Source of the DNA: an uncultured Bacteroidota bacterium
Lineage (GTDB): Bacteria > Bacteroidota > Bacteroidia > Bacteroidales > CG2-30-32-10
DNA length: 48,576 nt
Assembly: GCA_903889915.1 (NCBI GenBank)
Contig: CAISZK010000270.1
Span: 1 to 48,576 of the forward strand
Reading direction: 5' to 3'
Shown: piece by piece, positions 22,793 to 32,510 of the stretch
Layout: each line of letters begins with the position of its first letter
Numbering within the stretch: the first letter of the stretch is position 1
The notes under the pieces: model-generated
Seen by the model: only the letters and a program-made list of their open reading frames with translations
Database searches by the model: none
Told to the model about the DNA's origin: nothing
Program-made: the position numbers and the translations under genes

Positions 22793-25700
22793 GTGAAGTT
22801 TAGATTACCATTAATAATAATATTTTCTCTTTTGTCAGTCCTTTCCTTTGCCCAGCGTGGCAAAGATGGTAACAAAACAGTGGCTGCTGCCAACACTATC
22901 GTTAATGAATATACTTCTCTGACAGCCGATGCTACTGCCGGAGCCACTTCATTGCAGGTTGCAGCAAGCGGGCTAAATACCAACAGCCGGTTTTCAGCAA
23001 CTCTCTCTCCCGGCGACCTTATCATGATCATACAGGTACAAGGCGCTAGTATACAAACAAATGTTCAGACAAGAGAATGGGGCAAAATTCTCAGTTATAA
23101 TAACTGTGGATTGTATGAATTCGCCGAAGTTCTTTCTGTCCCTAATAGTACTACCATCAATATTGAATGTGCACTTGTAAACAATTACACCTCTGCCGGC
23201 AGGACTGAAGTTGTCAGAGTACCCCGATATTTAACTCTTACTTTGAACAGCCCCGGCGTTCTTACCGGTGATACATGGAATGGAACTATTGGCGGCATCT
23301 GTACCGTTGAGGTAACCGGAAATACTGTAATTAATACAGGCGCTAAATTTGATATGTCAGGCAAAGGTTTTCGCGGAGGTGCCGAAAACGATAACAACAG
23401 TGTAAATGGAATAGGAGAGTACTATTATCCGGGAAATAGTTATGGCTCAGAAAAAGGTGAAGGCATTGCCGGTTATCAGTTGGATTATGATGCCTTGGGT
23501 GGCCGCTATTGTCGCGGCGCAGCTGCCAATGGTGGCGGTGGCGCAAATGCACATAACCATGGTGGTGGTGGTGGCGCAAATGCAGGCGATACTTCTACCT
23601 GGACAGGACAGGGAAACCCAGATATTACTACAAATGCGAATTACATAACAGCATGGAATCTTGAATTAGGAAACTTTGCTTATACCACTTCATCCGGAGG
23701 TGGAAGAGGAGGTTATTCTTTTTCAGTAAATGATCTGAATGCGCTTGTTGTTGGACCATGGAACACCAATGGCAATTTACAAACCTGGGGAGGAGATTTT
23801 CGCCGTAGCTGGGGCGGTTTGGGTGGACGTCCGCTTGACTATAGTACCGGCCGTATTTTCTTTGGTGGCGGCGGTGGTACAGGTGATCAAAATGATGGTT
23901 ATGGAACTGCCGGAGCAAATGGAGGTGGTGTTGTTTTTATACAGTCATATGGGACTATCACCGGCAGTGGTCAGATTTTAAGTAATGGAACAACGGCAGC
24001 AAATTCATCTTCAGGTACAGGAATTTTTGGAAGCGGTGGCGCTGACGGAGCAGGAGGCGGTGGTGCAGGTGGTACAATTATTATTAAAACTGTGGGGCCT
24101 GCAAACGGTATTACAACTCTTGCAAATGGAGGTAATGGCGGTAACCAGGTTATTGCTAATTTATACAATACTCAACAAACACAGGCAGAAGGCCCGGGTG
24201 GCGGTGGCGGCGGTGGATATATTGCCTTATCGAACGGATCAATATTAAGCGCTGCAAACGGCGGTCTAAATGGTACTACAAATTCCTCCGGAATGACAGA
24301 ATTTCCTCCTAATGGAGCTACAAAAGGCGGCGCCGGAATCAACAACGCAATTGCAAGCGCTTTTTATATTCTGGCTCCGAATGATACTATTTGCTCCGGT
24401 ACTTCTGCAACTTTAACAGCTACGCTTATTGGTGTTGCTCCTACAGGAACAGTGATCAATTGGTATGATGCCCTGGTTGGCGGTAACATCATTGGAACAG
24501 GGCCAACATTTACCACTCCTGTCCTGATTACCACTACAACTTATTATGTTGGGACCTGTCCAGGAACGTATCATCAACCTGTCATTGTCTATATTAATAC
24601 TGCAACTGCTGATGCAGGTCCGAATGCTTCGATTTGTTTAGGCGGAAGTACAAACCTGAATGCAACAGGAGGAACAAGTTATGTATGGTCGCCTTCAGTA
24701 GGTCTTAGCAATATACACATTGCAAATCCTGTGGCAAGTCCGGCAACAACTACTACTTATTATGTCACGGTTACAAATTCCAGCGGTTGCACTGCCATGG
24801 ATTCGGTTAAAGTTACTGTGAACGGTGTGATCAATGCATCTGCCGGTAATGATGTTTCAATTTGTCCGGGTGCAAGTACAAATCTTCTGGCAAGTGGAGG
24901 GGTTACTTATGCATGGTCACCTGCAGGAAGCTTGTCAGCTTCAAATGTTGCAAACCCTATTGCTACACCTGTCAGCACTACTTCATATATTGTTACTGTT
25001 ACAAATGCTTCAAGTTGCACAGCTGCGGATACAGTTGTTGTCACCGTTTATCCGGTTGTTGTTGCAAATGCAGGAAACGATACAACGATTTGTACAGCCA
25101 GTACAGCGCAACTTCATGCAACCGGAGGAGTAAGCTATATATGGTCACCTACGGGAACCTTGAGTAACTCAACTATTGCAAACCCTATTGCAAGCCCGTT
25201 AACAACGACAACATATTTGGTTACTGTTACCGATGCCCACGGATGCACAGGAACTGATGCTGTGATAGTGACAGTAGCTTCAAATCTAAACATAACAGTC
25301 ACCCCAAATGCACCTACAATTTGTGCAAGTGGAAGTATTCAACTCACAGCTTCCGGGGGTAATACTTATTCATGGGCGCCTGCCGGGACTCTTTCTTCAA
25401 CAACCGGGACAACGGTTACAGCCAGTCCTACAGTCAATACAACCTATACTGTTACTGCAACAAGTGCAACGGGATGCACAGGATCAACTACTGTAACAGT
25501 GACTATAGGCTCAAACCTTAGTCCCTCAGTTACACCTTCAGCTCCTTCAATTTGTGTTGGAGGAAGTGTTCAGTTAACAGCCAGCGGAGGCACTAATTAT
25601 ACCTGGTCGCCTGCAGGTGGATTGTCAGCTACAAGCGGAGCTACAGTGACAGCTAATCCAACAACGACCACTACTTATCTTGTTACAGCAACCGATGCCG

Positions 25701-27427
25701 GTGGGTGTTCAGGTACAACTTCGGTGATAGTCTCTATTGGTACAAGTCTTACAGCTTCAGTCACACCTTCCGCTCCAACAATTTGTCCGGGAGGAAGTGT
25801 ACAGTTGATAGCCAGTGGAGGTTCAACTTATACATGGTCACCTACAGGTGGTTTGTCGTCCACAACAGGAGATACTGTAACAGCCAATCCAACAGTAAAC
25901 ACCACTTATATGGTGACAGTTTCAGATGGGGGAGGTTGCTCAGGCACTGCATCAGTTGTTGTTTCTATTGGAACAAATCTAAATGTTACAGTCAGTCCGA
26001 ATACTGCATCGCTGTGCCCTGGTACCAGTGTTCAACTTACGGCCTCCGGAGCCACTAATTATTCATGGAGTCCGAATGCAGGATTATCAACGGCAACAGG
26101 AGCTATTGTCATTGCCAATCCAACAACCACGACAAGTTATACTGTTATAGGAACTGATGGTTCCGGATGTTCAGGAACTGCCACTGTGGCTGTGACTGTA
26201 AATTCTATCAGTGCTGTTGCATCTTCAACAAATGAAAACTGTGGAATGGCAAACGGAACTTTAACGGTTGTACCAACAGGAACATGTACACAAGGATTCA
26301 CTTATGCATGGAATACTGTTCCCCAGCAAACTTTGCAAACGGCAACGAATGTAGCTGCCGGAGTTTATACCGTGACTGTTTCTTGTGGCGCATGTTCAAC
26401 AACTGCCACCACAACAGTTGGCAATACTGCAGGTCCAACAGCGAGTATTACAAATTCTTCAAATTCAAGCTGTGGTATGTCAAACGGGCAGGCAACAGTA
26501 ACCGCTACCGGAGGTACAAGTCCTTATACCTACCTTTGGTCAAATGCACAGGACACTCAAATATTATCCAATGTTGCTGCAGGAGCCTATACAGTCACAG
26601 TTCAGGATGCGAGTGGTTGTTCAGCAAGTACTAATGTTACGATCGGACAGGCTACCGGTTTGGTTGCATCAGCGTCATCAACCAGCACAGATTGCAATCA
26701 GGCCAATGGAACAGCAACAGTTTTTGCATCACAGGGATCAGGAAATTATACTTATTCATGGAGCACAAATCCTGCTCAAACTACTTCTACGGCCACAGGA
26801 TTGGCTGCAGGTACATACATGGTTACTGTGAATGATGGACCTTGTTCTGCAGTTGCTACAGTTACAGTTCCATCTTCGCCAGGCCCTACTGCCAATTTTA
26901 TTGCCTATCCAACGGTATTGACAGTTGGCAGCGGTACAGTTTATTTTAATGATAATTCCTCAGGGAGTGTTGTTAGTTGGGTTTGGAATTTCGGTGATGG
27001 AAGCCCTTCTGTGTCGGGACAAGCTACTACCCATATCTTTAACAATGTCGGGACTTTTTATGTTGAATTATCAGTGACTGACAACAATGGTTGCATTAGT
27101 AATTATTATGACTCTATCGTGGTTCATGAAATTTACACTTATTACATACCAAATACTTTTACACCCAACGGAGATGATCTGAATGATGTTTTTCTGCCAC
27201 AAGGATTGAGTGTAGATCCGAATAATTTCGAAATGGCAATTTATGACCGTTGGGGTACACTTGTATTTATCAGCACAACACCAGGTGAAGGTTGGAATGG
27301 TACCTACATGAACAAAGGTAAATATGAAAAAGATTCTGTAATGGGTGTTTATGTGTACAGGATACGGTTAAAAGATCTGGCAGGGTATGAGCACAATTAT
27401 ATTGGTCATGTCAACCTGATACCCTGA
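22793..27427 (+). CDS. Giant cell-surface adhesin-like protein, T9SS exported
   Basis: A 1544-residue protein starting at GTG 22793, the only start that preserves the signal peptide (MKFRLPLIIIFSLLSVLSFA then Q). Residues about 25-520 are glycine-rich and beta-helical-looking (GGGGANAHNHGGGGGANAGD). After a Cys-containing Ig-like unit (about 530-600) come seven repeats of about 72-77 residues with consensus ..A..ICPGGSVQLTASGG, then Y.WSPAGGLS, then ANPTTTTTY.VT.T...GC. Three SprB-like repeats follow (CGMSNGQATVTATGG ... GAYTVTVQDASGCSA), then a PKD domain with VWNFGDGSPS, then a gliding/CHU_C end (YIPNTFTPNGDDLNDVF ... YDRWGTLVF ... GVYVYRIRLKD). The CHU_C end is a type B T9SS sorting signal. 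It probably acts in adhesion or gliding at the cell surface. Confidence 0.92.
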   Translation: MKFRLPLIIIFSLLSVLSFAQRGKDGNKTVAAANTIVNEYTSLTADATAGATSLQVAASGLNTNSRFSATLSPGDLIMIIQVQGASIQTNVQTREWGKILSYNNCGLYEFAEVLSVPNSTTINIECALVNNYTSAGRTEVVRVPRYLTLTLNSPGVLTGDTWNGTIGGICTVEVTGNTVINTGAKFDMSGKGFRGGAENDNNSVNGIGEYYYPGNSYGSEKGEGIAGYQLDYDALGGRYCRGAAANGGGGANAHNHGGGGGANAGDTSTWTGQGNPDITTNANYITAWNLELGNFAYTTSSGGGRGGYSFSVNDLNALVVGPWNTNGNLQTWGGDFRRSWGGLGGRPLDYSTGRIFFGGGGGTGDQNDGYGTAGANGGGVVFIQSYGTITGSGQILSNGTTAANSSSGTGIFGSGGADGAGGGGAGGTIIIKTVGPANGITTLANGGNGGNQVIANLYNTQQTQAEGPGGGGGGGYIALSNGSILSAANGGLNGTTNSSGMTEFPPNGATKGGAGINNAIASAFYILAPNDTICSGTSATLTATLIGVAPTGTVINWYDALVGGNIIGTGPTFTTPVLITTTTYYVGTCPGTYHQPVIVYINTATADAGPNASICLGGSTNLNATGGTSYVWSPSVGLSNIHIANPVASPATTTTYYVTVTNSSGCTAMDSVKVTVNGVINASAGNDVSICPGASTNLLASGGVTYAWSPAGSLSASNVANPIATPVSTTSYIVTVTNASSCTAADTVVVTVYPVVVANAGNDTTICTASTAQLHATGGVSYIWSPTGTLSNSTIANPIASPLTTTTYLVTVTDAHGCTGTDAVIVTVASNLNITVTPNAPTICASGSIQLTASGGNTYSWAPAGTLSSTTGTTVTASPTVNTTYTVTATSATGCTGSTTVTVTIGSNLSPSVTPSAPSICVGGSVQLTASGGTNYTWSPAGGLSATSGATVTANPTTTTTYLVTATDAGGCSGTTSVIVSIGTSLTASVTPSAPTICPGGSVQLIASGGSTYTWSPTGGLSSTTGDTVTANPTVNTTYMVTVSDGGGCSGTASVVVSIGTNLNVTVSPNTASLCPGTSVQLTASGATNYSWSPNAGLSTATGAIVIANPTTTTSYTVIGTDGSGCSGTATVAVTVNSISAVASSTNENCGMANGTLTVVPTGTCTQGFTYAWNTVPQQTLQTATNVAAGVYTVTVSCGACSTTATTTVGNTAGPTASITNSSNSSCGMSNGQATVTATGGTSPYTYLWSNAQDTQILSNVAAGAYTVTVQDASGCSASTNVTIGQATGLVASASSTSTDCNQANGTATVFASQGSGNYTYSWSTNPAQTTSTATGLAAGTYMVTVNDGPCSAVATVTVPSSPGPTANFIAYPTVLTVGSGTVYFNDNSSGSVVSWVWNFGDGSPSVSGQATTHIFNNVGTFYVELSVTDNNGCISNYYDSIVVHEIYTYYIPNTFTPNGDDLNDVFLPQGLSVDPNNFEMAIYDRWGTLVFISTTPGEGWNGTYMNKGKYEKDSVMGVYVYRIRLKDLAGYEHNYIGHVNLIP

Positions 27428-27468
27428 TGGGATGACAGAATAGTTTCTAAAATTACTTCCTCATAAAA

Positions 27469-28728
27469 TCACTTTTTTTCAACGAATTTTGGAGAGCACA
27501 TTGCCAAAATAATAATCAGAACGGTTGCTCCGTAAGTAATGGTTTTGTAATGTTGCGTTATCTGATCAAAGGCATGTCCGAATAAATTATTCGTCAATAA
27601 TGTCATCAAAACAAAGGAGAGAATAAAAAGTGTGAGTATCGTGTAAAATCTCTTTTTGTTATCTGTCATCATCTGTGATTTGTAATTCAAAATAACAAAA
27701 TATGAAATGTAAAACAGGGCAGGAGCCGCCAGAAAAAATTCATATTTCTGTTGATGCGGAAAGATTAATGGGATTAATAAAAAGATGAAACTAAGCTCAC
27801 GCAATTCCCTTAATTTTGATTTGGCTTTTTTGAATGGCGGAAATCCTAAAAAATAAACTGTGAAAAGGATAAAACCGATTCGCACACCATTAAGAATGTA
27901 AGTGGTTGTCGCAAGATCAAGGTTAAGTAGGTTCCTGGAATAAGGCAAAACGCCTGTTGTTTTAGTCAGGAGTGAAGGAATTAATGCTGTCAGGCTATGA
28001 GCCCCAAGATCTGTTTCCAGCAAATGTTCTGCATTGTTAGGGTTGACAACGGACCACCATTCTGAAAGCATAAACAAATTATTTGACCATCCGAAATAAA
28101 TGCAAGGCAAGAAGAGGAAAACAATGCTGAAAAAAACAGTACTCAGCGCACCCTTAAATTCTTTGCGATAGATCAAATATGGAATGAGTACAATCGGAAG
28201 AATTTTGATGTTGATAATAAATGCTAAAAGTAAACCTCCACAAATGAAATTGTTGTTTCTGAAAAATCTCAGACTTTCAAGCGCTCCCCAGAGAATAAAG
28301 ATGGTCATTTGTATCATCTCGAAATTATGAAGGATAAATTTCAGGTTTAGAACAATACTAATAACCAACAGCCAATATGCTCGCTTTTTGGAAAGACTTT
28401 GGATGTCCACGTAATTTTTAAGTAGGATCCATATCCTGTATAAAAAGAAAGCATTTGCCAATAACCAAATGAAATTAGGGATAAAACCGGGAAGGTAAGT
28501 AAAGGGGATAAGTATTACTGCCCATAATGGGCTATAGAAATAAAGTGCGTAGTTTCCTTCGGTGATAAAAATCCAATCGTGGTATGGGTTTTTACCTGCT
28601 GCCACTAACTTTGCGGCTTCTAAGAAAACTTTGAAATCCCCGTAATGCAATGCTTTTAAAACAAGGAAGCCCAATATTAAAATGCAAGATAAGGTGATGA
28701 TAAGTCTTTTGATCTTTGTGTTTTTCAT
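27469..28728 (-). CDS. GT87-family integral membrane glycosyltransferase
   Basis: A 419-residue protein with about ten hydrophobic segments. The N-terminal arrangement, YGDFKVFLEAAKLVAAGKNP then Y-x-YFYSPLWAVILIPF, is the GT87/DUF2029 signature (an acidic residue after the first helix, then a Y/F-x-P pocket). The family uses polyprenyl-phosphate-linked sugars, usually mannose in actinobacteria; in Bacteroidota the substrate is unknown. It converges with the adhesin gene (42-base gap), so adhesin glycosylation is a possibility but only by proximity. Start ATG 28728. Confidence 0.75.
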   Translation of the reverse strand: MKNTKIKRLIITLSCILILGFLVLKALHYGDFKVFLEAAKLVAAGKNPYHDWIFITEGNYALYFYSPLWAVILIPFTYLPGFIPNFIWLLANAFFLYRIWILLKNYVDIQSLSKKRAYWLLVISIVLNLKFILHNFEMIQMTIFILWGALESLRFFRNNNFICGGLLLAFIINIKILPIVLIPYLIYRKEFKGALSTVFFSIVFLFLPCIYFGWSNNLFMLSEWWSVVNPNNAEHLLETDLGAHSLTALIPSLLTKTTGVLPYSRNLLNLDLATTTYILNGVRIGFILFTVYFLGFPPFKKAKSKLRELRELSFIFLLIPLIFPHQQKYEFFLAAPALFYISYFVILNYKSQMMTDNKKRFYTILTLFILSFVLMTLLTNNLFGHAFDQITQHYKTITYGATVLIIILAMCSPKFVEKK

Positions 28729-28846
28729 TTATCAATAATTGAACTTTGTTGAGTTTATAACTTAAAGAGGAACGAATATTATCATGACATTAAAACACTA
28801 TCAACGAAAGCTTGATAAGTAATCTTTTCAAAATTAATATTATTTG

Positions 28847-31789
28847 TCAGAAGTGCAGTGCTTTCAGAGTTGCAGTTCTGGCTACTGTTTCAATTACTAT
28901 TGCAGCCAAAGCAGCGCCATAATCAAGATCAATATTTTCCATTGTATCTTTTGTGTCATGATAACCGCAACGGTAAATATCATAGTTTTCCATAAAAAGC
29001 ACTACAGGTATTCCTACGTCTGAAAATATTTGTCCATCGGTATTGTAAAGCGAACTGCTGTGGTTAAATTTTGTGCGGATTTCACCGGTCAGCGGAAGAT
29101 GCTGTGCAATATCCGGAATTGTTATTCCATCACAGCTGCGAATGCCACGTTTACAATTACTCCTTTCCTGAAGTAAATTCCAAAGAGATGCCCAGTTGTT
29201 CCAAATTTGATTTGCAATATGTGCCTGATAGGACAGGAAAACAGATTGCATATTATTACCGGGTGAAGCCTGAAAAATATCCCGATCCCTATCGTTATTA
29301 TGGGCGATCATGTCTGAAACAAAAACCCCTGCAATTTTCGTTTCTGACAGATCAATGACAGTATTATTTTCAACATGAAGTTTTAAATCTTTGTTTATTA
29401 CTGCCTCGCAAAAATGTCTTGCCCCAAGACAATCGGAAGGGAACTCTTCGCCTGTGAGATGTAAGAGCCAAACATCACGTTCCAAAAGTTTCTTTTTGGC
29501 AAGATCAAGAAAAATTGAACAGGCTCTGAGCAGAGCGGAAGTGGCGGAATGATTATCATCAGCGCCGGCGGCCGATAAACGAGCACCTGAACCACCGCGA
29601 TCTTTTTCATAAATATCCTCCATAAATGCCGTGTCATAATGATCAGCCATGACTACTGCTTCACCTCTGTTTTTCCCCGGGATGATCACTAGAATATCCC
29701 TTTCAAACTCCAGTTCATCCTTGTTGTTTTTCCATCCCTTATATTGATTGTAGTTGAAATCAGTTTTCCATTTAAAAGGCAATTCACCGCAAAAAGCAAT
29801 TTCATCCATTCCTGCTTTTTCAATTTCTTCACGATGTCGTGATATCAGGTAATCTCCAAGCTGAGCAAGGTCGCGTTTATGATGTTTGATTTTATCAAGT
29901 GTGGCGGCATCATCTACAAAGTCAGCATTGTCTTTATTTATGAATTTTCCATGCGATAATGTGAAAATATCATTCCAGTAAGCTTCTTCAAAAGCACGGT
30001 TTGCGGAGTATTTATATGTAATACCTTCAAAAGTTTTTTCACGGTATTCTGTCTCAAAAATTTTTTCCAGTTCAATTTTCATTGCAAGCCCGGTTTCGGT
30101 ATCATTGGATAATTCCGGTAATGATGACAACCATTGTTCTAATGTTTCGTGTTTACCTATATGTAAGAGATGTCGTGCAAAATTCCGGGGTATTCTGGCT
30201 TTTATAAAAAGGTCTTTCTGGGCAAGCAAATTTATAATGTTCATCGTAGTTTGATGTGCAAAGCTATCGTGTTTGCTTTTGAAATTCTTTATTGCCGATA
30301 ATTGCAGTGGTCGTTTTTGAATTCGTGGCCATAGCTCAAGAGTCTCAGGTTGTGAGTTTTTTCCAGTTGGATAAGCAGAAATATAACCATTCATAGCATC
30401 TTGCATAACTTTAATTTCATTTGTGTCTTTTGAAACAAATGAAATTAGCGGACGGTGCCAATAGATCTCATGATTTCCAATAGTCATTGGAGGAAAATAA
30501 AAGCGATAACCAAATAAACCACCATGATTAATTTCATTTTCCGCTTTCAGGATATCTTCGTGAGTGGCATTCAGTCCATCAAGCAAAAGTGAATAATCTT
30601 TCCTCCACAATTGACAATTTCTTGCCATGGGTTTTCCATACAGACCCATAGTGTCAAGTTCGGTACTGAAGAGTGTTGCTATAATTTTTGTCAGCAGGGG
30701 CGGGTGCAACAATTCATCCTCATTCTTGTGTATCTTTTGCCAGCGATGTGTGCGATGATAAGAATCCAGAATAAGTTCCTGATGAACATCTGATGCCTTA
30801 ACATCAGGATGAGGTTCGTATATCCATCCTGATTGAGGAACACTCATTCCTTCATGTCCCCTATGTCGGGTAACCAGTCTGAGCAAGGGAATTTGAAGGG
30901 CGGATGGTAATTCGTTTTGTAATTTTTTGTAATTGTCCATACCCCAAAAGACAAGACTTCCGGGGAAAGGGAGTAAGACAATTTCGCCATCAAGATATTT
31001 TTTTCTTACTATATCAGGTAATGATCCGAAAGGACGGAAACTTAGAATGTATTTGATGTTTTCAAAAGAGTCTTCATCCATTATCATAAATGATTTTGTC
31101 CATGAGGGAAGTAAATCATTGTTTTTTGATTCCAGGATACGAAAACCATTTTTCAGTAAATCTGTTTTGTCCGTAGCTTTCACATGATGTGTTTCGCTTA
31201 GGATTTGGATGATCAGAGAAACGAATTTCTCCTCATTTGTTTCAACAGATGGTTTGTCAACAAAACTTTTCCAGAATACATTTTCAGGCTCATTGGAACT
31301 GCCGCCGAAGAATGTCCATCTTATACGTCCTTTATCATCCTGGGTTCGTGAAAGCATCATGGGAAGAAAAACTATGTACTGTTCGTTTTTTAATTTTCCT
31401 GCGTTTGATGCAAGTTCAGCTGGCCAATAAGGGTTGTTTATTAAATTTTGGTTACGATGGCCACCGATGTGATATTCCGGTAAACCCTTTCCAAGTTTAA
31501 TGATGTGCTCCATTAATTGACTGCCGATATTTTGGATGCCTGGTTTTAATTCGAGTTCTTCTTCCAATTCGGAAATTTTCCATCCGTTTAAATCATACTC
31601 TGAAAAAATTTCTTCATCAATATCCCCATTAATGTTGTAGCCAAGCCTTGGTGATGGCATGAATTCAGAATAAGCAGGAAGAACGAATTTGTTTTCATTT
31701 GAAGGTAAATTGAAGTTGTGGAAAAGCTTTTTCCAACCTTTTTCTTTATCTATATCGGTTGATGAATTCATAGATTTATGTGTTGACAT
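28847..31789 (-). CDS. Large M28-type zinc peptidase-like protein
   Basis: A 980-residue protein from ATG 31789 (a TTG at 31810 lies inside a promoter-like box). The last third is an M28 aminopeptidase core: ADHYDTAF (zinc His, about residue 715), GADDNHSATSALL (bridging Asp), LTGEEFPSDCLG (catalytic Glu and zinc Glu), VSDMIAHNND (zinc Asp) and CGYHDTKDTMENID (zinc His). The five metal ligands appear intact. The first roughly 560 residues match nothing I recognise and are much longer than in usual M28 enzymes; there is no signal peptide, suggesting a cytosolic enzyme. The substrate is unknown. Confidence 0.8.
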   Translation of the reverse strand: MSTHKSMNSSTDIDKEKGWKKLFHNFNLPSNENKFVLPAYSEFMPSPRLGYNINGDIDEEIFSEYDLNGWKISELEEELELKPGIQNIGSQLMEHIIKLGKGLPEYHIGGHRNQNLINNPYWPAELASNAGKLKNEQYIVFLPMMLSRTQDDKGRIRWTFFGGSSNEPENVFWKSFVDKPSVETNEEKFVSLIIQILSETHHVKATDKTDLLKNGFRILESKNNDLLPSWTKSFMIMDEDSFENIKYILSFRPFGSLPDIVRKKYLDGEIVLLPFPGSLVFWGMDNYKKLQNELPSALQIPLLRLVTRHRGHEGMSVPQSGWIYEPHPDVKASDVHQELILDSYHRTHRWQKIHKNEDELLHPPLLTKIIATLFSTELDTMGLYGKPMARNCQLWRKDYSLLLDGLNATHEDILKAENEINHGGLFGYRFYFPPMTIGNHEIYWHRPLISFVSKDTNEIKVMQDAMNGYISAYPTGKNSQPETLELWPRIQKRPLQLSAIKNFKSKHDSFAHQTTMNIINLLAQKDLFIKARIPRNFARHLLHIGKHETLEQWLSSLPELSNDTETGLAMKIELEKIFETEYREKTFEGITYKYSANRAFEEAYWNDIFTLSHGKFINKDNADFVDDAATLDKIKHHKRDLAQLGDYLISRHREEIEKAGMDEIAFCGELPFKWKTDFNYNQYKGWKNNKDELEFERDILVIIPGKNRGEAVVMADHYDTAFMEDIYEKDRGGSGARLSAAGADDNHSATSALLRACSIFLDLAKKKLLERDVWLLHLTGEEFPSDCLGARHFCEAVINKDLKLHVENNTVIDLSETKIAGVFVSDMIAHNNDRDRDIFQASPGNNMQSVFLSYQAHIANQIWNNWASLWNLLQERSNCKRGIRSCDGITIPDIAQHLPLTGEIRTKFNHSSSLYNTDGQIFSDVGIPVVLFMENYDIYRCGYHDTKDTMENIDLDYGAALAAIVIETVARTATLKALHF

Positions 31790-31807
31790 GAAGTCTGATT
31801 CTGTGAA

Positions 31808-31815
31808 CAAAAGTA
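31808..31815 (-). promoter_or_regulatory. Candidate -7 element for the M28 gene
   Basis: On the minus strand this reads TACTTTTG (consensus TAnnTTTG) and lies 19 bases before ATG 31789. The alternative TTG start at 31810 overlaps it, which favours the ATG. Confidence 0.45.
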
Positions 31816-31918
31816 ATTAAATTTCTTATTGGAAAAGTGAAACTTCTTTCTATCGGACAACCATTCATTTATTCATGGTAAAATCACTAAAATAAAAAAG
31901 TCGTAATGAGATTTTTTT

Positions 31919-31926
31919 TATCTTTG
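31919..31926 (+). promoter_or_regulatory. Candidate -7 element for the ParE-type module
   Basis: TATCTTTG fits TAnnTTTG and lies 20 bases before ATG 31947. No clear -33 TTTG was found upstream. Confidence 0.5.
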
Positions 31927-31946
31927 TATTACCAAAAAATGTAATA

Positions 31947-32186
31947 ATGGACTTACAGACGAGAAAACTGACCTTGATTGAAAGGCTTATTTGGCTAAAT
32001 GATTTAACTACTTTAAATAAAATTGATAAACTTCTTGATAAGTCAGCAAAAGTAAATTATGAAGCACGAATTAAACCAATGACGAATGCAGAGTATAAAG
32101 CCCGCCTTGATAAAGCCGAAGATGATTTTAAAAAGGGGAATGTTACCGAACAATCAGATTTTGAAAAGGAAATTCTAAACTGGTAG
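31947..32186 (+). CDS. Antitoxin of a type II toxin-antitoxin pair
   Basis: A 79-residue, highly charged, helical protein (LTLIERLIWLNDLTTLNKID ... PMTNAEYKARLDKAEDDFKK). The layout and the ending ..QSDFEKEILNW are those of short antitoxins paired with ParE/RelE toxins in Bacteroidota. It lies 3 bases before the toxin start, so the two are translated together. The N-terminal part is probably the dimerising or DNA-binding element and the C-terminal part wraps the toxin. The family is assigned from the partner rather than from a strong motif. Confidence 0.75.
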   Translation: MDLQTRKLTLIERLIWLNDLTTLNKIDKLLDKSAKVNYEARIKPMTNAEYKARLDKAEDDFKKGNVTEQSDFEKEILNW

Positions 32187-32189
32187 GCC

Positions 32190-32492
32190 ATGAAAATTAT
32201 CTGGGCAGACTTGGCTAAAGTTGACGTCAAAGAGATTTATGATTATTATTGTATCGTAGCTTCAAAAAGGATTGCTGTTTCAATAGTTGCGAAATTATTA
32301 GCAACAACTAAGAAATTAGTCAAACACAAAGAAATCGGAAGGATTGAAGAAAATATTAATTTGCAAGGACAGGGTTATAGATTCCTGGTTGTTGGATATT
32401 ACAAAATAGTTTACCGGATTATTGATCCAAAGACGATATTGATAGCAACTGTTTTTGATTGCCGTCAAAATCCGGATAAGTTGGAATTCTGA
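32190..32492 (+). CDS. ParE/RelE superfamily toxin
   Basis: A 100-residue protein with the ParE-type fold pattern: IIWADLAKVDVKEIYDYYC (N-terminal helix pair), GRIEENINLQGQGYRFLVVG then YYKIVYRII (beta-sheet) and IATVFDCRQNPDKL (C-terminal strand with basic residue). This ending, V-x-D-x-RQ(N/D)P, is typical of ParE-like toxins. ParE members poison gyrase and RelE members cut ribosomal mRNA; I cannot decide between them. It directly follows its antitoxin. Confidence 0.88.
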   Translation: MKIIWADLAKVDVKEIYDYYCIVASKRIAVSIVAKLLATTKKLVKHKEIGRIEENINLQGQGYRFLVVGYYKIVYRIIDPKTILIATVFDCRQNPDKLEF

Positions 32493-32510
32493 CAACAAAA
32501 ATCAGTTAAA

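Noticed and set aside
23185-26831. Many open frames overlapping the giant adhesin
   Set aside because: They come from its repetitive Gly/Thr/Ser codons; none has independent support.
31790-31810. TTG start for the M28 peptidase-like gene
   Set aside because: It overlaps a TAnnTTTG box, and an ATG follows 21 bases on.
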